From Maribacter polysaccharolyticus (lineage in GTDB: Bacteria; Bacteroidota; Bacteroidia; Flavobacteriales; Flavobacteriaceae): a DNA stretch of 64,000 bases. Shown here one piece after another: positions 34,818-42,926 of the stretch. The notes below the pieces were generated by a model. It ran no database searches, was not told where the DNA came from, and worked only from the letters and a program-made list of their open reading frames with translations. Position 1 is the stretch's first letter; each line of letters begins with the position of its first letter. The DNA lies in the NCBI RefSeq assembly GCF_028882255.1, contig NZ_JARBUY010000003.1, forward strand, positions 1 to 64,000, in the 5' to 3' direction. Made by a program: the position numbers and the translations under genes.

Positions 34818-37800
34818 CTAATCAACTATTTTTTTCACAAACTCGGAAGGGGAAAGACCATGTATTTTTTTGAATGCAGACGAATAATAGGACTTTGATT
34901 CTATTCCTATTTCGAACATAACATCGGCTGCTGTCAAATTTTTATTTTCGGTCAATAATTGTGCAGCTTTTTGTAATCGGAAATTCCTAAGATATAGGTT
35001 CGGGGCCTGTCCGGTCAGTTCTTTTAGCTTTCTATAAAAATGGGATGTGCTCATATTGATATCCGAGGCTAGTTCCTCTACCCCGAATATTGAGTTCGAC
35101 ATATTTTTTTCTATGGAGCGGTTGATTTTTTCCAAGAATTCTTTGTCTCTTTCAGAAGGTATTAGGGAGTCTTTCGGAATGAAACTATTCCTAGAGTAAT
35201 GCTCAAAAATCCGTTGTTTGTTCTCTATGAGTTTTTCAACACGGACCTCTAAGTGTTTAACTGAAAAAGGTTTGATGATATAATCATCAGCACCAAGTTC
35301 GAATCCTTTGATTTTCTTTGCACTATCCTCCATAGCGGTTAGTAAAACCACGGGGATATGACAAAAATCCGTATTGTTTTTTACCCTCTTACAAAATTCA
35401 TAGCCATTCAATTTAGGCATCAATACATCACAAATTATTAATTGGGGAGGATTTTCCTTCAATTTCTCCAACCCGTCCTCACCGTCAACGGCCAAGGTAA
35501 CCCGGTATTTGTTTTTAAAGGCCTCGAACAAAAACGATCGCACATCTTTCTCATCATCAATAATCAATAAATTAGGGAGGGAATTATCAATTGTGTGTGC
35601 TTGGGTACTTTGGATTTCAGTGGGCAACCAATCAATGACTATATTCCTGTGCTGACCTTTATTTTCTTTTTCTTCGGTATATAATTTTTTATTACAGGGA
35701 AGTTCTACCCTAAAAACCGTTTTATTGTCCACTTCACTTTTTACGGAAATGGATCCATTCATTAAATCGGTCAATGTTTTACAGAGTTCAAGACCAATTC
35801 CGGTCCCTCTCCAACTACCATAGTCATCTACCCCCCTATAAAAACGATCGAATATTTTTTCGATTTTATCTTTTGGAATCCCTTTACTACTATTGGAAAC
35901 TTCAATATAAAAAGACTTTGATTTCCCGGTATTGAGTACTCCGGCTTCAATGCTCACTTCACGGTCCAATTCGGTATATTTAACCGCATTGGAAAACAAA
36001 TTCAATAAGATACGTTCGGTATTATCCAAATCCAAAACAATCGATTTGTTCGGGGACTGTACCTTATAATAAAAGTTGATCCCTGCTCTTTGTGCATAAT
36101 CTTCAAAAGCTTCTATTAAGGGATAAATGAAATTACCCAAGGTGGTTTTTGAATAGTCCAATTCCAAATGACCGGTTTCAGCTTTCCTGTAAGAGATGAG
36201 CTGATCGATCAACCTTTGAAGCCTTGAGATATTATTTTTTATGATTGAAAAATATTTTTTGTCCTCAACGTTTATATTTCGCTCCTCGATCTTTTCCAAA
36301 GGCCCCATAATCAGTGATAATGGGGTTTTGAAATCATGTGAAATATTGGTGAAAAAACGCAATTTCGCTTGGTTCATCTCATGAACCCTTTCTTTGTCCA
36401 ACTGCTCAAATTTCAGTTTCTGATTCAATTTCTCAAACCCTACCAAATATTTGAAAATCGCGTATATCATCGCAATCAATGACAATACCAAAATCAAAAT
36501 GCTCCACCACCTTAGGTACCATGGTGCTAAGACCTTTATTGTAAAATTTCCGGTTTGTTCGGTCCAAATTCCGTCTCCATTACTCCCCTTATATATGAAA
36601 TTAAAAGTACCTGCACCTAAATTGGTATATGTTGCGGATGCTTTACCAGCATCGATTTCAATCCAATCCTGGTTTACCCCTTCCAATTTGTATGCGAGTT
36701 TATTTTTATTCGGCGTGGCACTATGCTGTACTATAATTTCCAATGAAAGATTTCTATTTTCATGATTAAGGATTATAGTATCGGTATCTGAAATTGAACG
36801 CTCGAGAATAACCTCATTGTTGATTTCTTTACCTGGGACTACCGGTTGATTATTTATTCTTAATCTAGAAATTGAAATTTTGGGAGGAATGACATTCTTT
36901 GTTATTTGTTTCGGGTCGAAAATCGTTAACCCATCTACCCCGCCCATCAAAAAGATTCCATTCTTGGTTTTGAGGTAAGCGGATTGACGAAAATTGTTAC
37001 TTGAAGTCCCGTCATTAATATCGTAGAAATTAAAAGTATCGTTCGAGGGATCAAAACAACAAATGCCCATATCGGTACTCATCCACAATAGACCTTTATC
37101 ATCCTCTAGGATTCCATAAATAACATCATCGCGAAGACCATCTTTTCGTTGGTACTTTTTTATTTCTAAGGGCTCTCCTATTTCGCTTAGCTTTATTTTC
37201 ATCAATCCCCCTCCAAAACTCCCTAACCATATATCTTTATTTTTATTTTCATGGATGGTGAAAATTCGATTATGTGAAAGCTTTAGGCCTTCTTCCCTTG
37301 CCGTACTTGTCATGTGGTCCTTTACAACCCATGTACCTTCCTTTTTAACCACCCTGAAAACACCATTAACAGAAGCAAACCACCAATTGCCATAACTATC
37401 CTTAACATAGTCGTTGATTTGACTGTTCGCACCTAAATGCACTAATTCCTTTTCAACCTTCACTGGTTTATAATCTAGGATTTTCGACCAAGGATCATTC
37501 AGCATATAGATATGGGATCCTCCCAATAGGATTTGATTAGGGGCGATCTGATCAATTACCCTATTAAAGGTCGGATCAACCAATTCACCTTCTATTTCCA
37601 ATTGAACTTTAATTAACGTATCCCTTTTTTCGTCGTATAAATAGAGCCCTTTAGTGGTGCTTACCCACCAAAACCCTTTCCTATCCTGATAGAGCCGTAG
37701 TACCCATTCATCTTTTAGTCTTCCCAATTGTTCATCAAGTCTTTTAAAATGAACTTGAGTCCCCATTTTGAAATCGAATATTTCCTGGGTTCTACATATT

Positions 37801-38978
37801 GTACTTTGAAAAAAAGAAAACCAGACCCTCCCTTCGTTATCTTCCGTAATATCCGTAATCAAATTGCTGGATAAGGATTTATCATCGTATGGATTATGGG
37901 AATAATTCTGGAAAGGTTTCTGGTTCTTATCAAACTTGTTCAATCCTCCATGCGCAGTTCCGATCCAAAGAACTCCAAAGGCATCTTCATAGAATGAATT
38001 AATTCGATTACTTGTTAAACCATTTTTATATTTCGCATCAAATTTGAAAGATGTAAAAGCAGTATTTTTTGAATCATATTTTAAAACACCATTCTGTTTT
38101 GTGCCAATCCATAAATTTTTTTCCCTATCCTGGTAAAGGGCCAGGATTTCACATTTTTTATCTAAAGCATCTATATCCGTACATAAATAATCACCTACTG
38201 TTATCAGGTGATTATTTTCATTGAACGTATGATAAAGCCCTGAACTGGTCCCTATCCAAATTGAATTGTTGATTTTAATCAGTTTTTTTATTTCATCGAC
38301 CTTGAAATCTATTTTCAATTCTGAAATCGTTTCCGGATGAAAAGAACCCGCTTCCAATTCCACCTTATAGATCTTAAGCTTGGTGGCAATCAATAATTCT
38401 GAATGGGAAAGAAAAATCATATCAGTGATTGGATTTCCTTCAAAATCTTTTTCAAAGCTGATTTCCGCAAGTACATCTACCTGAGTTAAAAGACTCGAGT
38501 TGGAATTATAAACGGTTAAACCGGAACCGTTTCCGACCCATACCCGTTTTAGAGCATCCTCCTTTATTAAAATTTCCTTTTCGGCAGAACTTTTTATTGG
38601 TACAAACTGCTCTTTATCCGTTAAAAAGACACTTAACCCCTTTCGGGACCCTATCCATAATCTCCCTTTCGAATCACTAAAAAGTTTGGAGATATGATTT
38701 TCTGCCAAGGATTCGGGATCTTCCTGATTGTGGTAATAATACTCAAAGTTATACCCATCGTATCGGACTAGGCCATTTGGAGTAGCAATCCATATATAAC
38801 CTTTAGAATCAGCTACAATATCATTTACCGAATTCTGGTAAAATCCTTGTTCGCTTTTAAATGATTCAATTCGTTGATTACTTGACTTAATTCGATTTTC
38901 CTGTGCATTGCCGAAAATCAAGAATAAAAATGCCCATAAATGAATAACCATTACTCTCATATAATTCCTTGAAGTCAT
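34818..38978 (-). CDS. Hybrid two-component system sensor/regulator (HTCS)
   Basis: A one-piece regulator of 1386 residues from the ATG at 38978 (MTSRNYMRVMVIHLW signal peptide). A longer frame opens at 39017, but the -7 box at 38999-39006 lies downstream of that codon, so the shorter start is preferred. Domains in order: periplasmic two-lobed beta-propeller of Reg_prop repeats (about 40-700, many copies of a D-x-x-G-x-x-W-I-G motif), Y_Y_Y domain (about 730-790), one membrane segment (about 815-837), HisKA with His881 in NISHDFKTPLS, HATPase (LLNLFSNAVKYT, then GTGIGLEL), receiver with Asp1184 in IICDVLMPKLNG, and an AraC-type DNA-binding domain at the end. In this family the propeller binds a defined oligosaccharide and the AraC domain activates the PUL. 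It is adjacent to and in line with the operon. Confidence 0.97.
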   Translation of the reverse strand: MTSRNYMRVMVIHLWAFLFLIFGNAQENRIKSSNQRIESFKSEQGFYQNSVNDIVADSKGYIWIATPNGLVRYDGYNFEYYYHNQEDPESLAENHISKLFSDSKGRLWIGSRKGLSVFLTDKEQFVPIKSSAEKEILIKEDALKRVWVGNGSGLTVYNSNSSLLTQVDVLAEISFEKDFEGNPITDMIFLSHSELLIATKLKIYKVELEAGSFHPETISELKIDFKVDEIKKLIKINNSIWIGTSSGLYHTFNENNHLITVGDYLCTDIDALDKKCEILALYQDREKNLWIGTKQNGVLKYDSKNTAFTSFKFDAKYKNGLTSNRINSFYEDAFGVLWIGTAHGGLNKFDKNQKPFQNYSHNPYDDKSLSSNLITDITEDNEGRVWFSFFQSTICRTQEIFDFKMGTQVHFKRLDEQLGRLKDEWVLRLYQDRKGFWWVSTTKGLYLYDEKRDTLIKVQLEIEGELVDPTFNRVIDQIAPNQILLGGSHIYMLNDPWSKILDYKPVKVEKELVHLGANSQINDYVKDSYGNWWFASVNGVFRVVKKEGTWVVKDHMTSTAREEGLKLSHNRIFTIHENKNKDIWLGSFGGGLMKIKLSEIGEPLEIKKYQRKDGLRDDVIYGILEDDKGLLWMSTDMGICCFDPSNDTFNFYDINDGTSSNNFRQSAYLKTKNGIFLMGGVDGLTIFDPKQITKNVIPPKISISRLRINNQPVVPGKEINNEVILERSISDTDTIILNHENRNLSLEIIVQHSATPNKNKLAYKLEGVNQDWIEIDAGKASATYTNLGAGTFNFIYKGSNGDGIWTEQTGNFTIKVLAPWYLRWWSILILVLSLIAMIYAIFKYLVGFEKLNQKLKFEQLDKERVHEMNQAKLRFFTNISHDFKTPLSLIMGPLEKIEERNINVEDKKYFSIIKNNISRLQRLIDQLISYRKAETGHLELDYSKTTLGNFIYPLIEAFEDYAQRAGINFYYKVQSPNKSIVLDLDNTERILLNLFSNAVKYTELDREVSIEAGVLNTGKSKSFYIEVSNSSKGIPKDKIEKIFDRFYRGVDDYGSWRGTGIGLELCKTLTDLMNGSISVKSEVDNKTVFRVELPCNKKLYTEEKENKGQHRNIVIDWLPTEIQSTQAHTIDNSLPNLLIIDDEKDVRSFLFEAFKNKYRVTLAVDGEDGLEKLKENPPQLIICDVLMPKLNGYEFCKRVKNNTDFCHIPVVLLTAMEDSAKKIKGFELGADDYIIKPFSVKHLEVRVEKLIENKQRIFEHYSRNSFIPKDSLIPSERDKEFLEKINRSIEKNMSNSIFGVEELASDINMSTSHFYRKLKELTGQAPNLYLRNFRLQKAAQLLTENKNLTAADVMFEIGIESKSYYSSAFKKIHGLSPSEFVKKIVD

Positions 38979-38998
38979 TTTGTGGTTGGGTTCAATTC

Positions 38999-39006
38999 CA
39001 AATTTA
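38999..39006 (-). promoter_or_regulatory. Putative -7 box of the HTCS gene
   Basis: TAAATTTG on the minus strand is an exact match to the Bacteroidota -7 consensus TAnnTTTG. It lies about 20 bp upstream of the preferred ATG at 38978, giving a short leader. No exact TTG -33 box was found at the right spacing, so the promoter may be weak. Confidence 0.5.
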
Positions 39007-39017
39007 ACATTAATCAA

Positions 39018-39924
39018 CGTGTAACATTAAGAGTATTTGTAGGCAATTTCCTATTTTTTACGATATATGTAAAAATAATCAAATTACTACCACAGATTGG
39101 CAGTCTAGGTGCCATTTTAAATTTAGACGAACCCAAAGATAATTTGGTGTGGTTAAAAACCAATCCTTTTTTTGAACTTTTAATTTTGTTTTGGATCGCC
39201 GAGAAAGAGTCTTATTTCATCCTTTATTTGACCTTTTAATCCCTCCGAATAACAATCGGGACTATCGGGAATGACCAAGGCTTATCATAGGGAAGGCTAC
39301 ACTAATAAAGGAAAAAAGGAATCAGAATACCTTCCAAAATCACTAAATATTCAATCAGCCTGACCATAAGTGATATTCCATTGGGCCTGGAGTCCGTGTC
39401 CAAAACCAGAAACAAAAACTGCGAAAAAAGATTCAAAAGATGTTACAGAATTAATGAACTCTTAAAAAGTAACTTAGCATACATTCGTTTCATTTGTCCT
39501 CTGAAAAAGAAAAACCAAGGTTTTTGTACAACTGTTTTCCTTCTTTGTAAACGGTCGGTTGGGTAAAAAATTCGTCCGCGAGGTCACAACTTCCAATAAT
39601 TGAAATAGAAATAAGAACGTAAAGACAAAAACTACATCCAATTCCGTAAATCAGTGAAACAATTACTTTAGTAAGAATATAAACGATACTATTTACTACG
39701 TTAAAAGAGCAAAAACCGTATACAGCAACTCAATCCCAAATCATATATGCCAAAGACTTTACTTCCTTTCGTGTAGGCTTAAAATCAGATAAATGAATTT
39801 GAAGTTTTATGGCGTGCCGGACAATAATAACAAATTGTCTTTCAAATATTATTACTCATTGTTCCTAATTTATAGATGAATAAATAATCTTTGGTACAAA
39901 AGAAAAATGAAACGTTCGACCCAC
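39018..39924. other. AT-rich gene-free stretch between PUL and tRNA
   Basis: About 900 bases with only short open frames on either strand and no recognisable family. Stops are frequent in all frames. A minus-strand segment near 39496-39690 reads like a hydrophobic stretch ending in GSC and then a short polar tail with PTVYKEGKQLYKNLGF, which could be the remains of a lipoprotein, but no start codon is visible. The stretch separates the PUL from core genes. Confidence 0.4.
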
Positions 39925-39961
39925 CAAAAACAAAAAAGCCTCTCGATTTCTCGAAAGGCTT
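39925..39961 (-). terminator. Intrinsic terminator of the tRNA gene
   Basis: On the minus strand AAGCCTTTCGA and TCGAGAGGCTT pair around a short GAAA loop with one mismatch, followed by TTTTTTGTTTTT. It begins about 14 bases after the tRNA 3' end. Confidence 0.8.
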
Positions 39962-39974
39962 GTCGTTGTTACCG

Positions 39975-40048
39975 TGGTCCCACTTGGGCTCGAACCAAGG
40001 ACCCTCTGATTATGAGTCAGATGCTCTAACCAGCTGAGCTATGGGACC
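39975..40048 (-). tRNA. tRNA-Met (CAT anticodon)
   Basis: A 74-base cloverleaf on the minus strand. Acceptor arms GGTCCCA and TGGGACC pair fully. The D-arm contains AGCTCAGCTGGTTAGAGC, the anticodon arm is TCTGA-CTCATAA-TCAGA with anticodon CAT, and the T-arm is CTTGG-TTCGAGC-CCAAG. The discriminator base is A; CCA is not encoded. CAT could be elongator methionine or, after lysidine modification, isoleucine-2; the first is preferred but not proven. It has its own promoter and terminator. Confidence 0.9.
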
Positions 40049-40063
40049 CGCAATTTGCGGATG

Positions 40064-40094
40064 CAATATTAGTGTTTATTTTTAAACGTCGCAA
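40064..40094 (-). promoter_or_regulatory. tRNA promoter
   Basis: On the minus strand TTG (40092-40094), a 20-base spacer and TAATATTG (40064-40071) match the Bacteroidota -33/-7 promoter (TTG, 19-21 bases, TAnnTTTG) with one mismatch in the -7 box. It ends about 15 bases upstream of the mature tRNA 5' end. Confidence 0.65.
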
Positions 40095-40166
40095 GCATAA
40101 ACCGCCTCAAAACACCCCATTTTTACCGAAATGGTGCCATAAATCCATTTTACCCGTATTTCTGCG

Positions 40167-40174
40167 TATTTTTG
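40167..40174 (+). promoter_or_regulatory. -7-like box just upstream of rbfA
   Basis: TATTTTTG matches TAnnTTTG exactly and ends 4 bases before the rbfA ATG. If used, the transcript would start at or near the ATG, giving a leaderless or nearly leaderless message. No -33 TTG is visible at the right distance, so chance is possible. Confidence 0.35.
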
Positions 40175-40178
40175 CCCT

Positions 40179-40571
40179 ATGGAAACACAACGACAAAAAA
40201 AGATCGCAGGGGTAATTCAAAAAGATATCGTTGAAATCTTACAACGGGCCGCCTTGGATGGGGGGTTGACCGGTATTTTGATTTCGGTATCCAAGGTGAA
40301 TGTGACGACAGACCTTTCCATCGCCAAGGTCTATCTCAGTATCTTCCCCAATAAAGACGCCAAGGAATTGATGGAAGGCATCAAATCGAACCAACCCCTG
40401 ATCAAACACGAGCTGGCCCAACGTACCAAACACCAACTCAGAAGGGTGCCCGAACTATTGTTCTTCTTGGACGATTCGCTCGACTATATCGAAAAAATAG
40501 AAAAATCCTTGAAAGGGGATGAAAACCCGATCGTAAACCGGGACCTTCTGGATAAACGTAAAAAAAAGTAG
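40179..40571 (+). CDS. rbfA: Ribosome-binding factor A
   Basis: A 130-residue RbfA protein with the family KH-like fold: QKKIAGVIQKDIVEILQRAA at the N-terminus, ISVSKVNVTTDLSIAKVYLSIFP in the centre, and HQLRRVPELLFFLDDSLDYIEKIEKSL near the end. RbfA binds the 30S subunit and helps mature the 5' end of 16S rRNA. Length is normal for the family, and a basic tail (LLDKRKKK) closes it. The next gene, a LolC/E-like permease, starts 9 bp downstream, an arrangement that implies one transcript. The ATG is well placed; the first residues METQRQKK agree with relatives. Confidence 0.95.
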   Translation: METQRQKKIAGVIQKDIVEILQRAALDGGLTGILISVSKVNVTTDLSIAKVYLSIFPNKDAKELMEGIKSNQPLIKHELAQRTKHQLRRVPELLFFLDDSLDYIEKIEKSLKGDENPIVNRDLLDKRKKK

Positions 40572-40580
40572 GCCGACCCA

Positions 40581-41780
40581 TTGAATTTTCCGTTCTACAT
40601 AGCACAACGATACCTACGTTCCAAAAGCAGCCAAAACGCTGTGAACATCATTAATTTTGTCACTTTTTTGGTGATCGTCATCGGATCGGCTTCCTTGTTC
40701 ATCGTTCTTTCGGGATTTGCCGGCCTAAAGACCTTTAGCCTATCCTACACCAATATCTTCGACCCCGACCTTAAAGCTACCCCAACGACGGGAAAGTTCT
40801 TTAGCGTTACCCCCGAACAGGATAAGGCCCTTTCACAGATCGAAGGTATTCTTTCCTATGCCAAGGAGTTGGAAGAACAGGTTTCCTTTACCCATAAAGG
40901 CAAGAACCATTTTGCCTATATCAAAGGGGTTGATCAAGGCTATACCAAAACCACGGCAATCGACAGCGCCCTCATTTTCGGGAATTGGTTTTTTGTGCCA
41001 CAACAGGGGGTGGCGGGCATTGGACTGACCAATAAATTGGGGTTGACCATTAACCAAACCCGGAACCCTTTGGTGGTCATCGCCCCAAAACCCGGCAAAG
41101 GTTCCATTTCCCAATCAAAACCCTATAATGAGCTCCCCCTGGTGATCAGTGGGGTCTATTCGGTGGAAGAAAACCTGGACCATAAATACGTTTTCACCGA
41201 TCTGGCCCTCGTACAGGCCCTTTTGGAAAAAGACACTACCCAAGTTTCCGGCATCGACTTTAAACTCTTTCCCGATGCCGATACCCCGGAACTTCGGAAA
41301 CAGATCACTGCCGTATTCGATGATACGATTACCCTAAAGGACCGTGAGGAACAAAACAGCTCCTTATACCGTATGCTCAATACCGAAAATCTGGCCACCT
41401 ATCTCATTTTTACCTTGGTATTGATCATCGCCCTTTTTAATGTGGTCGGGGCCATTATCATGATGATCTTGGACAAACAACAGAACTCCAAAACGCTCTA
41501 CAGTTTGGGCGCCACCATCAAGGACCTACGAAGGGTCTATTTTGTACAAGGCGTCCTCGTTACCGGGGCAGGCGGACTCATTGGGGTACTCTTGGCATCG
41601 TTGTTGATCTGGTCGCAATTGGCCTTTGGGTGGTTGAAGATCACCCCTTCCCTGGCCTATCCCGTAGAATACCAGTGGATCAATATCGTGATTGTCTTGG
41701 CAACGATCGTTGTACTGGGGATCATCGCCTCCAAAATTGCAAGTAGTAGGATCACCAAAAAATTGATTTCCATCCATTAG
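40581..41780 (+). CDS. LolC/LolE-type ABC transporter permease
   Basis: A 399-residue inner-membrane protein of the MacB/FtsX permease group, similar to lipoprotein-releasing LolC/E. It begins with a TTG codon; the N-terminus NFPFYIAQRYLRSKSSQNAVNIIN is the canonical start of the family and no ATG lies near, so TTG is accepted. A first membrane helix (about 24-46, IINFVTFLVIVIGSASLFIVLSG) is followed by a periplasmic MacB-like domain (about 50-265) and three C-terminal helices (about 275-300, 320-345 and 365-385). It would pair with an ATPase encoded elsewhere to pass lipoproteins to the Lol pathway. It lies 9 bp after rbfA; its stop lies 2 bp from that of the convergent dus gene. Confidence 0.9.
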   Translation: MNFPFYIAQRYLRSKSSQNAVNIINFVTFLVIVIGSASLFIVLSGFAGLKTFSLSYTNIFDPDLKATPTTGKFFSVTPEQDKALSQIEGILSYAKELEEQVSFTHKGKNHFAYIKGVDQGYTKTTAIDSALIFGNWFFVPQQGVAGIGLTNKLGLTINQTRNPLVVIAPKPGKGSISQSKPYNELPLVISGVYSVEENLDHKYVFTDLALVQALLEKDTTQVSGIDFKLFPDADTPELRKQITAVFDDTITLKDREEQNSSLYRMLNTENLATYLIFTLVLIIALFNVVGAIIMMILDKQQNSKTLYSLGATIKDLRRVYFVQGVLVTGAGGLIGVLLASLLIWSQLAFGWLKITPSLAYPVEYQWINIVIVLATIVVLGIIASKIASSRITKKLISIH

Positions 41781-41782
41781 CC

Positions 41783-42772
41783 CTAAAAGGCGTAATCCCC
41801 GAACTTGTCCAATACCTCATCAAAGGCCGCAAACACGTCGGCAGCCTCGTCGCTGGTCACCATTTTCATCCGGTACTCCTTAAAATTGGGGATGCCTTTA
41901 AAGTAATTGGTGTAATGGCGACGGGTTTCAAAAACCCCTAGTTTTTCGCCTTTCCAATCAATGGCCATCTGTAAATGCCTACGGGCGGCAGCGACCCGTT
42001 CTTGCATTGTGGGGGGCGCCAAATGGGTACCTGTGGCAAAATAATGTTTTACCTCTTTAAAAAACCAAGGATAGCCGATACTGGCCCTTCCGATCATGGC
42101 ACCGTCCAACCCAAATTCATCGCGCATTTTCATGGCGGCTTCCGGGGTATCCACATCCCCATTCCCAAAGACCGGGATATGCATACGGGGGTTGTTCTTT
42201 ACCGCGGCAATGGGGGCCCAATCGGCAACGCCCTTATACATCTGTACCCGGGTGCGCCCGTGTATGGAGATGGCCTTACAGCCCACATCCTGAAGCCGTT
42301 CGGCAACCTCAACGATCTTTATCGAATCTTGGTCCCACCCCAATCGGGTCTTTACCGTAATGGGGAGTTTGGTATGCTCTACCATGGCCTTGGTCAAGGA
42401 TACCATTAAATCGATATCCTTTAAGATGCCCGCACCCGCGCCCTTACTGACGACCTTCTTGACCGGACACCCAAAATTGATATCGATGATATCGGGATTC
42501 GACTTTTCAACGATCGCTACCGATTGTAACATCGAGTCGAGATTGGCACCGAAGATCTGTATCCCCACCGGACGCTCCTTTTCGTAAATGTCGAGTTTCA
42601 TGACACTTTTTGCGGCGTCGCGGATCAAGCCTTCGGAAGAAATGAACTCCGTGTAAACGACATCGGCCCCTTGTTCCTTGCATAAGGCACGAAAAGGGGG
42701 ATCGCTCACATCCTCCATTGGGGCAAGCAATAAGGGAAAATCCGGTAATTGAATGTCTCCGATCTTAGGCAT
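41783..42772 (-). CDS. dusB: tRNA-dihydrouridine synthase (DusB-like)
   Basis: A 330-residue flavoenzyme that reduces uridine to dihydrouridine in the tRNA D-loop. The start at 42772 (MPKIGDIQLPDFPLLLAPM) matches the family; the open frame runs further upstream but codes for 38 unrelated residues. Key features are LLLAPMEDVSDPPFR at the FMN site, catalytic Cys102 in DIINFGCPVKKV-like context (DINFGCPVKK), KTRLGWDQDS, SIHGRTRVQMYKG, and the FMN-phosphate segment GNGDVDTPEAA with MIGRASIGYPWFF. It is convergent with the LolC/E gene, with only 2 bp between the stops. The DusB label is by overall resemblance. Confidence 0.93.
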   Translation of the reverse strand: MPKIGDIQLPDFPLLLAPMEDVSDPPFRALCKEQGADVVYTEFISSEGLIRDAAKSVMKLDIYEKERPVGIQIFGANLDSMLQSVAIVEKSNPDIIDINFGCPVKKVVSKGAGAGILKDIDLMVSLTKAMVEHTKLPITVKTRLGWDQDSIKIVEVAERLQDVGCKAISIHGRTRVQMYKGVADWAPIAAVKNNPRMHIPVFGNGDVDTPEAAMKMRDEFGLDGAMIGRASIGYPWFFKEVKHYFATGTHLAPPTMQERVAAARRHLQMAIDWKGEKLGVFETRRHYTNYFKGIPNFKEYRMKMVTSDEAADVFAAFDEVLDKFGDYAF

Positions 42773-42926
42773 CTCTTTGTTTTGGAGGGCAAAAATACGG
42801 GAAAAGTGCCCCGAAGACAAAAAATTAAGATTTTTGGCCCTTACGGTCAGGCCAATACCCCTCCCAACCAAGGTGAAAAGGTGCATGGCATGGTCCTGAC
42901 CGATCCCTTACAAAAGACGGTCGGCC

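Noticed and set aside
38982-39239. Plus-strand open frame of 85 codons upstream of the HTCS gene
   Set aside because: It overlaps the promoter and start of the regulator on the other strand and shows no family resemblance.
39496-39690. Minus-strand reading that looks like a lipoprotein signal with a short tail
   Set aside because: No start codon is visible in frame and the reading stops after about 30 residues past the Cys; at most a remnant.
42773-42886. Extension of the dus gene to 42886
   Set aside because: The extra 38 residues do not resemble any family member; MPKIGDIQLP at 42772 is the usual start.
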